From the NCBI GenBank assembly GCA_021780415.1, contig JAJXYW010000215.1, positions 1 through 13,191 of the forward strand: a DNA stretch of 13,191 nucleotides, in the 5' to 3' direction. The stretch's first letter is position 1, and every line of letters starts with the position of its first letter. The DNA is from Acidobacteriota bacterium (GTDB lineage Bacteria; Acidobacteriota; Terriglobia; Terriglobales; Acidobacteriaceae). The notes beneath the pieces are model-generated. The model saw only the letters and a program-made list of their open reading frames with translations, did no database searches and was not told the origin of the DNA. Of this stretch, positions 1 through 7,549 are shown piece after piece. The position numbers were made by a program, and so were the translations under genes.

Positions 1-49
1 GCGCTGTTGAAGTGACGGCACGGCGACGTGTCGCCTGACGCACCCCGGT

Positions 50-127
<78 letters not shown>

Positions 128-156
128 TAAATCCAATAACTTAGCGTGTGGCCTGA

Positions 157-172
157 GGTCGGACTCCCGACC
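157..172. other. Hairpin next to attL, 6-bp stem
   Basis: GGTCGG (157-162) pairs perfectly with CCGACC (167-172) around a four-base loop. No T-run follows, so it is not a standard terminator. It lies between attL and the left pair of TGTCCACA repeats. At the right end, a hairpin (12907-12934) sits in the mirrored position between its repeats and attR. Confidence 0.45.
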
Positions 173-174
173 CG

Positions 175-197
175 TTGTCCACATTTATGTCCACATT
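175..197 (+). repeat. Left pair of TGTCCACATT direct repeats
   Basis: Two exact 10-bp copies of TGTCCACATT start at 176 and 188, 12 bp apart, 50 bp inside attL. A matching pair with the same 12-bp spacing and orientation lies inside attR at 12883-12904. Two readings are possible: arm-type binding sites for the absent integrase, or DnaA boxes, since TTGTCCACA (175-183) equals the high-GC actinobacterial DnaA-box consensus. I saw no other copies elsewhere in the window. Confidence 0.6.
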
Positions 198-258
198 CCG
201 GGAGGGGATACCAGGAAATGCCGCCCGGGGCGAATCGCGGCGGCGAGACAACTCATCC

Positions 259-273
259 CTCAATGTCATTGAG
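259..273. promoter_or_regulatory. 15-bp perfect palindrome, candidate operator
   Basis: CTCAATG (259-265), a central T, then CATTGAG (267-273) form a perfect dyad upstream of the operon. A symmetric site of this size would suit a dimeric DNA-binding protein. No regulator gene is in the window, so any binder would be a host protein or one from another element. Confidence 0.3.
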
Positions 274-573
274 AAACAAAGGCATGGACCTGATTTTACG
301 GTTTGAGACGTAGTCCGCGAATCATTGATTTCCTCTGGAGGATGCGTGTTTCTTGCCTGCGATTCAAGAGGGTCGCGAGTTCGCAGTCCCCTGCCCGCCC
401 CACCACTTCGTCCGGCGAGAAACGCTCCACAAGTATTGCAGTCGCTTATTCTTGCGTGGCCGCCAGAGTCAGCCCCCGGCAACTCGGAACCAAGCATCAA
501 TCCCGCTCCGAATCCTCCGGGTCCGACAAGCCGCTCACTGGGCTCATTCAGCGTGCCATGAGAGTGTGGAGAC

Positions 574-629
574 CAAGACGGTCATGGTGGCGCTGACTCC
601 GATTCCCCGTCTTGAGCTGTTCAATTGAA
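574..629 (+). promoter_or_regulatory. Leader inverted repeat and palindrome before the first gene
   Basis: CAAGACGG (574-581) is perfectly complementary to CCGTCTTG (607-614) across a 25-base loop. Directly after it comes the 10-bp palindrome TTCAATTGAA (620-629). Both lie 30-90 bp before the ATG at 661. They could be a leader RNA stem and a protein-binding dyad. Neither shows a T-run, so I do not call a terminator. Confidence 0.3.
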
Positions 630-660
630 TAGTCTTCCTGGAGATGACACAATCCCGCCA

Positions 661-2100
661 ATGGCCACTGCGTTCCCGCCGGACCGGCCGGGGAGGCGCG
701 CGACCTTCCTGGGGGTTACGCGTTCTACCTGCCCTTGGTGCTTGAAGTTGGTGAACGCCCGCATCGAGGTGGAAGACAACAGGATCTTCTTCCGGAAGTT
801 CTGTCCCGTTCACGGTGAGTCCGAGGCCTTGGTGAGTGAGGATGCCTCGTACACCCTTCGTTGCCGCGAGTTCGCCCGACCCGGCTCTCGCCCGCTCAGG
901 ACGTCGAGCCGACTGGCGCGAGGTTGCCCCGAGGACTGTGGCCTCTGCCCGTCCCACCAGCAGCACACTTGCCATCCCATCGTGGAGATCACCGAGACGT
1001 GCAACCTGGGCTGTCCTATCTGCATTGCCGGCCGACGCCACGAGGGGTTTCTCGCGCCATCGCGGTTCGGCGAGATCGTGGAGACCCTTTGCGCGAGTGA
1101 GGGCAGACTCGAAAACCTGACCTTGAGTGGCGGCGAACCAACATTGCACCCTCACTTCTGGCAGCTTGTGGAAATCGCCAAGAGACCCCAGATCCACCGT
1201 GTTTCCGTTGCCACGAATGGACTGCGCCTGGCCGATGACCCGGCTTTCTGTCGCCGTTTGGCTGAAAATGGTGTCTACGTACTGCTTCAGTGGGATGGGT
1301 TTGATGACGAGGTGTATTCCCGCCTTCGCGGGCAACCGCTCTGGGATGTGAAGCAAAGAGCTTTGGCAAACCTCAACGCGGCCGGTGTAGCTGTCCAACT
1401 CATCTTCGTCGCCGCGAGAGACGTGAACGACCACCAGTTGGGCCGCGCCGTGGACCTACTCCTGGCAGACGATCATGTCCTGTCGCTGGTGATCCAGCCC
1501 CTGGCCATGCCCGTCCACGCTGAGGATAGGGCCTTTTTCGCCAAACACCGCATCACTGTTCCGGGCGTGATTCGCGCGCTTGCCGAGCAGACAGGCGGGC
1601 AGTTGCGGATGGACGATTTCTTTCCACTCCCCTGCCCGAATCCTGAATGCGTATCTCTCACCTATCTTCTCCGCCTCGAGGATGGCAGTCATCTTCCCTT
1701 CCCCAGGTTCGTGGAGATGCGGCGATACCTGGGCGTCCTCAGCCAATCGGCCACCCTGGAGCCGGACGAGCAGCTAGAGGACTCGCTTCACGAGATCATT
1801 CATGAGCTTTGGAGCACGAACGGGGAGATTCCGAACAGCGACCTCATCACCGGAGCCCTCAAGAGGGCGCTGGAAGAGATCTTCCTTTCGGCCAGCGATG
1901 ATCTCCGACGCATGGCGCGGGCGGCAGAGCGCCAGGCGAAGTCGATCTTCATCCATCACTACATGGATCCAGACACCTTCGACCTGGGACGAGTGATGAA
2001 GTGCTGTCACCACTACCCTCGTCCTGGCGGCCGAATCATGCCGGTCTGCTCGTTCAACCATTTTCACCGCGACAAAGAGGAGAGCCCTTTTGTGGCTTGA
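661..2100 (+). CDS. Radical SAM protein, COG1964 type (MJ0619/tetraether synthase-like), copy 1
   Basis: A 479-aa radical SAM enzyme. Such proteins cleave S-adenosylmethionine to a 5'-deoxyadenosyl radical, or use it in radical methylation, to act on unreactive carbons. The N-terminus has a rubredoxin-like metal site (C24, C27, C48 in CPVHG). Next come two successive CX3CX2C motifs, C89-C93-C96 and C114-C118-C121 (CNLGCPIC), and GGEP at 157-160. The C-terminal half has C325/C330, C448-C449 and C463 (PVCSFN) in the FDLGRVMKCC context typical of this family. Family members include MJ0619, which methylates a pterin, and Tes, which joins lipid tails in archaea. A TTG at 625 would add 12 residues; I prefer the ATG at 661, although neither has a strong ribosome site. 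It opens the operon, overlaps the next gene, and has a collinear paralogue at the operon's end. The substrate is unknown; an ACP-bound or lipid acyl chain is my inference from context. Confidence 0.88.
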   Translation: MATAFPPDRPGRRATFLGVTRSTCPWCLKLVNARIEVEDNRIFFRKFCPVHGESEALVSEDASYTLRCREFARPGSRPLRTSSRLARGCPEDCGLCPSHQQHTCHPIVEITETCNLGCPICIAGRRHEGFLAPSRFGEIVETLCASEGRLENLTLSGGEPTLHPHFWQLVEIAKRPQIHRVSVATNGLRLADDPAFCRRLAENGVYVLLQWDGFDDEVYSRLRGQPLWDVKQRALANLNAAGVAVQLIFVAARDVNDHQLGRAVDLLLADDHVLSLVIQPLAMPVHAEDRAFFAKHRITVPGVIRALAEQTGGQLRMDDFFPLPCPNPECVSLTYLLRLEDGSHLPFPRFVEMRRYLGVLSQSATLEPDEQLEDSLHEIIHELWSTNGEIPNSDLITGALKRALEEIFLSASDDLRRMARAAERQAKSIFIHHYMDPDTFDLGRVMKCCHHYPRPGGRIMPVCSFNHFHRDKEESPFVA

Positions 2101-2827
2101 AGGAAAGAGGGTCCTGATAACCGGAGGGTCTCGCGGGTTGGGTCGGTCTCTCTGTGTCGTCTTCGCCCGTGAGGGCGCTTCGGTGGCGTTCACCTACTCG
2201 ACTGACCAGGAGGGCGCAGGCGAAACCGTCAACCAAGTCAGCGTGCATGGTCGGCCTGTTGTATCCGCACGCGCCTCGGTGCTCGACCGGGAGAGCATGG
2301 GCCAACTGGTGGCTCGCTGCGAAGCGGAGTGGGGTGGCATTGACATCCTCGTCAACAACGCCGGCGTCTCTCGGGTCCTGCCGATAGCATTGCTGGAAGA
2401 GGAGGACTGGGACGAGCTCGTCGACATCAATCTGAAGGGGACCTATCTCACGACCCGTCTGGTGCTGCGCGGCATGTTCCGGCGCCGATCGGGCCGAATC
2501 CTGAATATCGGCTCGGTTGCAGGCATCCGGCCACTCGAGGCACCGGTCCACTATGCAGCCAGCAAGGCCGGCGTCAAGGGCTTCACCGAGGCGCTGGCCA
2601 AAGAGGTCGGACGCTATGGAATCACGGTCAACTGCCTGGCGCCTGGCATCCTGGAGGGCGGCGTCGGCCTGAGCCTGCCTCAGTACCGCCTGGACGAGTA
2701 CCTGAAGCACTGCGCGTTGGGGCGGGTGGGAACGTTCGAGGAGGTGAGTGAGGCTGCTGCTTTCCTGGTCTCAGACCTGAACAGCTACATGAACGGCGGA
2801 ACGCTGACGATGGATGGGGGTCTGTAG
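2090..2827 (+). CDS. FabG-type 3-oxoacyl-ACP reductase (SDR), copy 1
   Basis: A 245-aa classical short-chain dehydrogenase/reductase, the usual length for FabG, which uses NAD(P)H to reduce a beta-keto thioester to a beta-hydroxy thioester. The nucleotide-binding motif TGGSRGLG is at 11-18 and NNAG at 89-92. The catalytic tetrad is complete: N114, S142, Y155, K159. The C-terminus ends in a normal 'MNGGTLTMDGGL' block. The start is TTG, 11 bp before the end of the radical SAM gene; GAGGAG at 2077-2082 is 7 bp upstream, which supports this unusual start and suggests translational coupling. It likely performs the ketoreduction step for chains made by the ketosynthase downstream. SDR sequence alone does not prove the substrate. 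Confidence 0.88.
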   Translation: MWLEGKRVLITGGSRGLGRSLCVVFAREGASVAFTYSTDQEGAGETVNQVSVHGRPVVSARASVLDRESMGQLVARCEAEWGGIDILVNNAGVSRVLPIALLEEEDWDELVDINLKGTYLTTRLVLRGMFRRRSGRILNIGSVAGIRPLEAPVHYAASKAGVKGFTEALAKEVGRYGITVNCLAPGILEGGVGLSLPQYRLDEYLKHCALGRVGTFEEVSEAAAFLVSDLNSYMNGGTLTMDGGL

Positions 2828-3594
2828 TGGCCTCTGGCACGGACCATCCAACCCGCGTCCTGGTCATTGGCGGCAGCGGCCACGTTGGGGCTGAGATCTG
2901 CAGGGAGCTTGTTGCGGGGGGCAGCAGGCTGGCATTCACGTGCCACCATGGAGCTGGACGCGCCGGGGAGCTGAGCGCATCCCTGAGTGATACGGGGCAT
3001 AGGACCCACTCCTTTGCCCTGGACCTCGAAGACCTCCAGAACGTGACCCAGGTCGTTCGCTCAGCCGAGGAGGTGCTTGGGGGTCTCGACGCTTTGGTCG
3101 TGGCCTCCGGGCTAGCCACCGGGCAGCCTTGGACTGGCCATCAACCCGGCTTCTTCGAGATCACTCCCACTGGCTTCAACACGCTGATGGCCGTCAACGT
3201 TCGAGGTGTGTTCTTCGCCTGCCAGGAAGCGAGCCGGATCATGTCCGCCGGCGGCGGGGGGCGGATCGCGATCGTGGGTTCCGTCGACGGGGTCAAGCCG
3301 GTGCCGTCTCCTCCTGACTATGCGTGCAGCAAGTCGGCTCTGTGGGGATTGACCCAATCACTGTCAAAAGAGCTAGGCCGGGCGGGAATCCTGGTGAATC
3401 TCGTGGCGCCGGGCATCCTGTCGGGCGGGATCGCCGGCTACCTCAGTCAGGAGCTCATGAAGGACTACCTTCGCCACAGCGCTCTGCGCCGGGTCGGGAC
3501 GGCTTCGGAGATCGCGCGAGTCGTGGCCTTCCTGGTCAGTCCCCGCAATACGTACTTGACTGGCCAGGCGGTGGTCCTGGACGGCGGACTGTGA
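2827..3594 (+). CDS. FabG-like SDR with altered cofactor motifs, copy 2
   Basis: A 255-aa SDR paralogue starting with GTG inside the stop of the previous gene (TAGTG). The active-site residues S152, Y165 and K169 and the tetrad Asn (N124) are present. The cofactor region is unusual: the Gly-rich loop reads IGGSGHVG, with His for the middle Gly and Ile for the usual Thr, and the NNAG motif is replaced by VASG (92-95). There is also an insertion after that motif (about 97-110). It may use its cofactor differently, act on another oxidation level, or be a partner subunit of the first SDR. Its end (TGQAVVLDGGL) is like FabG. It overlaps the next gene by one base. Confidence 0.83.
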   Translation: MASGTDHPTRVLVIGGSGHVGAEICRELVAGGSRLAFTCHHGAGRAGELSASLSDTGHRTHSFALDLEDLQNVTQVVRSAEEVLGGLDALVVASGLATGQPWTGHQPGFFEITPTGFNTLMAVNVRGVFFACQEASRIMSAGGGGRIAIVGSVDGVKPVPSPPDYACSKSALWGLTQSLSKELGRAGILVNLVAPGILSGGIAGYLSQELMKDYLRHSALRRVGTASEIARVVAFLVSPRNTYLTGQAVVLDGGL

Positions 3595-4178
3595 TGCCGC
3601 GCGAGGCCATGCGCAGCGTCGGGCTCTTCGACATCCGGGCTCACCCAGGTTGGGGTCTTCTGCCACTCGCCGCGCTGATCTGGCACGGGGCGTACACGAT
3701 CGTGAAGCTCAACCCCGAGTACCTGTTCTTCGTCTGCTACGCGGCCAATTTCCTCCTGAGCGTCGGCATCCTGACCCGATCGGGGCTTCTGACCGGGACT
3801 GGGTTCTGCTGGGTTGTCGGTGGCTTTCCGCTGTGGCTCCACTACGCAATCCGCACCTCCGACTGGGAACCGAGCGGCTTGGTGTTCCACACCAGCGGTC
3901 TGCTGGCCGGGGCTCTGAGCATGAGGTTCCACCGCTATCCACGCTACGCTTGGGTTCTCGCTCTCGCCCTTGGAGCGTATCTGCAACTCCTCGCCCGGCT
4001 CTTCACCGACCCGGTTCTGAACGTCAATGCGGCCTTCCGAGTCTATGAAGGCTGGGAAGCACTCTTCAGCTCGATCGTCATCTATCGCATAGTCATGGCC
4101 ACAGGGTTTGGAGCCTTCTTCCTGGTACTGACCTGGCTCAATCGAGCGTTCACCAGCCTTCGGGCTGATTCTGCCTAG
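3594..4178 (+). CDS. Polytopic membrane protein of unknown function
   Basis: 194 residues, beginning at an ATG that shares its A with the TGA of the upstream SDR. I count five to six hydrophobic segments: roughly 18-38, 43-62, 66-88, 100-113, 120-140 and 160-182. It has several His and aromatic residues near the membrane (WHG, LWLHYAI, FHRYPRY) but no motif I can tie to a known enzyme or carrier family. The same frame stays open upstream to 3324, but that part runs through the SDR coding region and I regard it as a shadow. Position in the operon suggests a role at the membrane, such as handling a lipid intermediate or product. That is inference only. Confidence 0.75.
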   Translation: MPREAMRSVGLFDIRAHPGWGLLPLAALIWHGAYTIVKLNPEYLFFVCYAANFLLSVGILTRSGLLTGTGFCWVVGGFPLWLHYAIRTSDWEPSGLVFHTSGLLAGALSMRFHRYPRYAWVLALALGAYLQLLARLFTDPVLNVNAAFRVYEGWEALFSSIVIYRIVMATGFGAFFLVLTWLNRAFTSLRADSA

Positions 4179-4211
4179 GCGCCTTTGGACGCCCGGACGG
4201 AAGGAGTTGCC

Positions 4212-4685
4212 ATGCGCTATTACATGATCGACCGCGTCACGGCGCTGACACCGGGAGAGAGCGCTGAAGGGGTAAAGAGCATCAGCCTCTCGGAAGACAT
4301 CCTGCAGGATCACTTCCCCGACTATCCGGTCTTCCCCGGCGCCCTCATCATCGAAGCGATGGCCCAGCTCGGCGGGTTTCTGCTCGAGATGTCGCTCAAC
4401 ACGCCGACGGTGGTTCGCCGGGCGCTGCTCGCGCAGGTGGACCAGGTCAAGTTCCATCGGATTGCCGAACCGGGCGACCAGCTCCTCATCCGGGCGGAGC
4501 TTGGACCCACGATTGAAGATGCTGCCAAGGTTCATGGTCACGTGCAGTGCGGAAGCGAACGCGTGGCCCAGGGGACCCTGACGTTCATCATGAAGGAGCT
4601 GGACCTCGAGGCGATCCACCAGCAGAGGAGAATGTGCTACCGGATATGGACCCGACACCTGGCACTGCAGACTCCGATCCTGTAG
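4212..4685 (+). CDS. FabZ/FabA-like 3-hydroxyacyl-ACP dehydratase (hotdog fold)
   Basis: 157 aa, the usual size for FabZ, which removes water from beta-hydroxyacyl-ACP to give the trans-2-enoyl thioester. The signature DHFPDYPVFPGALIIEAMAQ spans 33-52, with catalytic His34 and Glu48 in the expected places, and the hotdog strands follow. The start is the ATG at 4212 with AAGGAG at 4201-4206; an in-frame upstream ATG at 4185 lacks such a site. The ketosynthase-like gene begins inside the 3' end of this one, about 40-50 bp before the stop. It supplies the dehydration step for the cluster and could be the source of double bonds left in the chain. Confidence 0.9.
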   Translation: MRYYMIDRVTALTPGESAEGVKSISLSEDILQDHFPDYPVFPGALIIEAMAQLGGFLLEMSLNTPTVVRRALLAQVDQVKFHRIAEPGDQLLIRAELGPTIEDAAKVHGHVQCGSERVAQGTLTFIMKELDLEAIHQQRRMCYRIWTRHLALQTPIL

Positions 4686-5575
4686 TTCTCAGTGCGGTCG
4701 GCTGGGAGACCTCCGAGGAGGCATGGGCTTGCCTCCTGGGGACGAGGCAGGCCAGGACGGGTGAGGCATTCCCGCACGATTGTCGGCCGCTGGACTTTCT
4801 GCAGAGCCGGAAGTCCCTCAAGTTCATGAGCCGACAAGATCGGCTGGCGGTGTCCGCAGCTGGCAAGGCTCTCGCCACTGCAGGCCTCGTGGCTGGGAAC
4901 GCTGGCGCCGGCGCCGGGCTGTTCCTCTGCGTCGGGTACATTCCTTTCGAACGTGACGAAGCCGAGAGCCTCTGCGTGCTCTCTCAATCTGGCGGTCGCT
5001 TTTCAATGGACGCATTCAGCACAGAGGCCTACTCCTCGATCAACCCGATCAGAGCCTTCACCTGTCTGCCAAACATGACGGCCCATCATCTGGCGGTCAA
5101 TTTCGGCATCCAGGGTGAGTACTTCCTCACCTATCCGGGGACGCCCCAGCTCTACCTTGCTCTCGGTGAAGCGGTCCAGCGCCTGCGAGAAGGAAGTGTC
5201 TCCCTGGCGCTCGTAGGCGGAGTCGCCGACCAGACCAACCTCCTGGTGGCGCATCACCATCGCAAGACATCGCCGGATGGGCCCAGGTCATTGGCAGATG
5301 CCGCCGCCTTTCTGGTGCTGGAGAGAGAGTCAACGGCTCGTCGTGAGAGGCGTACGCCCCTGTGTCGGCTGGACGTCTGGACCGAGCATCTCGGCGATGC
5401 CCCGGAGGCGGGCGCCCGGGGTCTGAATCCTGGCTTTGGGGCGGCCGAGCTGCCCCTCGGTGTGGCGGCGTTTCTTGCTGGGGGAAGCCCCTCCTATCAC
5501 CACGCATGGGGTCGCGAGGGCGGAGTTGGCAGCACATGGCACCGGGTCGCACCGGTGGCCGCGGGGGCAGCGTGA
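4634..5575 (+). CDS. Truncated ketosynthase-like protein without catalytic Cys (chain-length-factor-like)
   Basis: About 310 aa resembling the N-terminal half of a beta-ketoacyl synthase, up to the 'SLADAAAFLVLERE' strand that matches the FVLGEGAGMLVIE region of true synthases. In the nucleophile segment the Cys position is Thr (GEYFLTYPGTPQL, about 157-169 from ATG 4646). The C-terminal half with the two catalytic His is missing: about 310 residues against about 410. A Cys-less partner encoded directly before an intact ketosynthase is the arrangement of type II KS-alpha/KS-beta pairs, and short proteins of this sort occur in aryl-polyene-type clusters. I infer a non-catalytic heterodimer partner that sets chain length. 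Start: GTG 4634 has AGAGGAG just upstream at tight spacing, and ATG 4646 is the alternative. The stop overlaps the next start (GTGA). Confidence 0.75.
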   Translation: MLPDMDPTPGTADSDPVVLSAVGWETSEEAWACLLGTRQARTGEAFPHDCRPLDFLQSRKSLKFMSRQDRLAVSAAGKALATAGLVAGNAGAGAGLFLCVGYIPFERDEAESLCVLSQSGGRFSMDAFSTEAYSSINPIRAFTCLPNMTAHHLAVNFGIQGEYFLTYPGTPQLYLALGEAVQRLREGSVSLALVGGVADQTNLLVAHHHRKTSPDGPRSLADAAAFLVLERESTARRERRTPLCRLDVWTEHLGDAPEAGARGLNPGFGAAELPLGVAAFLAGGSPSYHHAWGREGGVGSTWHRVAPVAAGAA

Positions 5576-6810
5576 ATCGTGCGGTCATAACGGGCATGGG
5601 AGTGGTGACTCCATTGGGCAATGACCTGGTTGCTTTCCGCGACGGTCTGCTCGCGGGAAAATCGGGGATTCGCCCGTTGAGCTTGTTCCCCGCCGCCACG
5701 CTGCCGTCACGGATCGCTGGGGAGAGCCGTCCGAGCTTTGGGGGGTTCAAGGACCGGAAGATCCTCTTCGCCTTGGAAGCCGCCCATTCGGCGCTGGTGA
5801 ACGCCGGCCTGGACCCGGACGGCCGTGGCCAGCTTCCCGAGACTCGTCGTGCCCTGAGCCTCGGCATCGGACTCGAGCTCTTCGATCTCGACGACCTGAT
5901 CCGGCTGAACCAGAACGCGTACGACATCCCACCCGAGGCGTGCGGTCAAGCCGACTTTCTGCAAACGCCGGCAGACTGGTGCGCCGAAACGTTGGGCATC
6001 CGGTTCGGGCTGCCCTCTCCCCATGCGATCCACATTTCCGCCTGTGCGGCCGGGACCGATGCGATCGGGCATGCGTTCCGCTTGATACGACGCGGGGAGG
6101 CGTCGCTCGTCCTGGCTGGCGGCACCGACTCCATGTTGAACCCAATGGGCCTGGCCGGCTTCTGCAGGCTGGGCGCCCTCTCAACCCGGAATCACGAGCC
6201 AGAAAGGGCCTCGCGGCCGTTCGACCTCGAGCGCGACGGCTTCGTCCTTGGCGAGGGAGCAGGGATGCTGGTAATCGAGAACTTTGAGGATGCCAAGCGG
6301 CGGAAGGCGCCAATTTACGCCGAGGTGGTTGGGTACGGGAATTCGTTTGACGCGTTCTCGGTGAGTGACCCGCATCCTGAGGGACGTGGCGCCCTGCTCG
6401 CGATGGAGCGGGCGCTAAACTCGGCGGGCCTCTCGCCCGCGGACATCTCGTATGTCAACGCCCACGGGACCGCCACTCCCAAGAATGATCCGGTGGAAAC
6501 CATGGCCATCCGCCGGCTTCTTGGAGACAAGGCCCGGCAGGTGCCAGTCAGCGCCACGAAGTCGATGATAGGCCACCTGATTTCGGCAGCAGGTACAGTG
6601 GAAACGATAGCCGCAGTCCTCTGCTGCAACAGCGGCTATGTGCATCCCACCATCAACCTCGAGAATCCCGACCCCGCCTGCGATCTGGACTATGTCCCCG
6701 GTTCGGCTCGCCCCTGCGAGGTAGAGTATGTCCTGAAGAACTCCTTCGCGTTTGGAGGGCAAAATGCGGTCCTTGTGGTACGAGTCGGCTCAGGGGTGAC
6801 CCATGCTTGA
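5572..6810 (+). CDS. Beta-ketoacyl-ACP synthase II-type (FabF/KS-alpha)
   Basis: 412 aa, the same length as typical FabF. It catalyses decarboxylative Claisen condensation of an acyl chain with malonyl-ACP. The catalytic triad is complete: C158 in ISACAAG, H298 in NAHGTATPKND, and H335 in SMIGHLISAAG, with K330 and the FAFGGQN loop (392-397) also present. The start is GTG 5572, overlapping the TGA of the KS-like partner (GTGA), with a G-rich stretch just upstream. The frame is open upstream to 5362, but that part lies inside the partner gene and has no KS homology. It is probably the only condensing enzyme of the cluster, paired with the Cys-less protein. Priming and malonyl loading must come from the host, since no FabD or FabH is encoded here. 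Confidence 0.92.
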   Translation: MNRAVITGMGVVTPLGNDLVAFRDGLLAGKSGIRPLSLFPAATLPSRIAGESRPSFGGFKDRKILFALEAAHSALVNAGLDPDGRGQLPETRRALSLGIGLELFDLDDLIRLNQNAYDIPPEACGQADFLQTPADWCAETLGIRFGLPSPHAIHISACAAGTDAIGHAFRLIRRGEASLVLAGGTDSMLNPMGLAGFCRLGALSTRNHEPERASRPFDLERDGFVLGEGAGMLVIENFEDAKRRKAPIYAEVVGYGNSFDAFSVSDPHPEGRGALLAMERALNSAGLSPADISYVNAHGTATPKNDPVETMAIRRLLGDKARQVPVSATKSMIGHLISAAGTVETIAAVLCCNSGYVHPTINLENPDPACDLDYVPGSARPCEVEYVLKNSFAFGGQNAVLVVRVGSGVTHA

Positions 6811-7549
6811 GGGCAAGAACGTCCTTGTCACCGGGGCCTCGCGAGGCATTGGCCGCGCCATCGCCTTGGAAGCTGGTGTCCAAGGGGCCGTAGTCGGGAT
6901 CAACTATCTCCGAAACCGTTCAGGCGCCGAGGACGTGGCTGCCAGAATCGCGGACACCGGGCCACACCTACCTGTGCTCTTGGAGTTCGATGCCACGTCG
7001 CCGCGAGAAATCGAAGGGGGCATCAGCCTCTTCCTCGAGAAGGTCCCCCGGATCGACGGGTGGGTGAATAACGCTGCTGAAAATTACTCTGGGCTCCTTC
7101 CAGTGCTCGCCGAGGAAGAGATTCGCCGCCAACTAGAATCGGCATTGTTGGGGCCTATTCTGTGCTGCCGAGCAGTGATTCCCCGAATGCTGGAGCAGCG
7201 GGGAGGGAGCATCATCAACATTGGGTCGGTGGTGACCCAGCGCCTCACGCGCGGCCAGTCAGTGTATGCCGCGGCCAAGGGTGGACTACTGGCCTTCACT
7301 CGAGCATTGGCTTGCGAATATGGCCGAAAGGGCATTCGCGTCAACTGCGTGCAGCCAGGTCCGGTGGCCACTGACATGCTCGAAGCCAGCCAGGCGCTTG
7401 CGGGCGACGAGATCGTTCGCCGCACGCCGCTTGGTCGGCTCTGCCGGCCCGAGGAAGTCGCCAATGCCGTCGTCTACCTGCTGGGTGATCGCAGCGCGGG
7501 CGTCACCGGAGCGTGCATCAATGTCGACGGGGGCTATGCACTGGCATGA
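6803..7549 (+). CDS. FabG-type SDR, copy 3
   Basis: A 248-aa SDR with TGASRGIG (10-17), NNAA (89-92), S142, Y155 and K159, ending in the standard GACINVDGGY block. The one departure is the tetrad Asn: the position matching N114 of the first SDR is Ala (LESALLG), although the other three catalytic residues are intact. Overall it is the most FabG-like at its cofactor loop. It starts at ATG 6803, 8 bp inside the ketosynthase gene, and ends in an ATGA overlap with the nitroreductase. With two other SDRs in the operon, the three probably act on different chain lengths, different oxidation states, or as heteromers. Confidence 0.87.
   Translation: MLEGKNVLVTGASRGIGRAIALEAGVQGAVVGINYLRNRSGAEDVAARIADTGPHLPVLLEFDATSPREIEGGISLFLEKVPRIDGWVNNAAENYSGLLPVLAEEEIRRQLESALLGPILCCRAVIPRMLEQRGGSIINIGSVVTQRLTRGQSVYAAAKGGLLAFTRALACEYGRKGIRVNCVQPGPVATDMLEASQALAGDEIVRRTPLGRLCRPEEVANAVVYLLGDRSAGVTGACINVDGGYALA

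Larger units (their letters stand above)
128..660. other. Gene-free left end of the island
   Basis: About 530 bp lie between attL and the first operon gene. The open frames here on either strand have no recognisable domains, no good ribosome site and low-complexity Arg/Ser/Pro-rich translations, so I call none of them. The stretch holds a 6-bp hairpin (157-172), two TGTCCACATT repeats (176-197), a 15-bp palindrome (259-273), a tRNA-3'-end-like string (about 351-405), an 8-bp inverted repeat (574-614) and a 10-bp palindrome (620-629). The operon promoter should lie here. The best sigma70-like pair I can find (TTGAGA at 303-308, then 17 bp, then TGATTT) is too weak to annotate. Confidence 0.6.

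Noticed and set aside
303..331. Sigma70-like promoter (TTGAGA, 17 bp, TGATTT)
   Set aside because: The -35 match is fair but the -10 matches only half of the consensus and lies far from the first gene.
128..660. Integrase or excisionase remnant beside attL
   Set aside because: I looked on both strands for tyrosine-recombinase motifs (the spaced R, HxxR and Y of the catalytic domain) and small HTH proteins and saw none.
544..1434. Long minus-strand open frame of about 296 codons
   Set aside because: It lies antisense to the first radical SAM gene, has no domain motifs, and follows from the high GC of that gene.
3465..4658. Minus-strand open frame of about 397 codons
   Set aside because: It runs antisense across an SDR, the membrane protein and the dehydratase, all of which have clear motifs on the plus strand; its own translation shows none.
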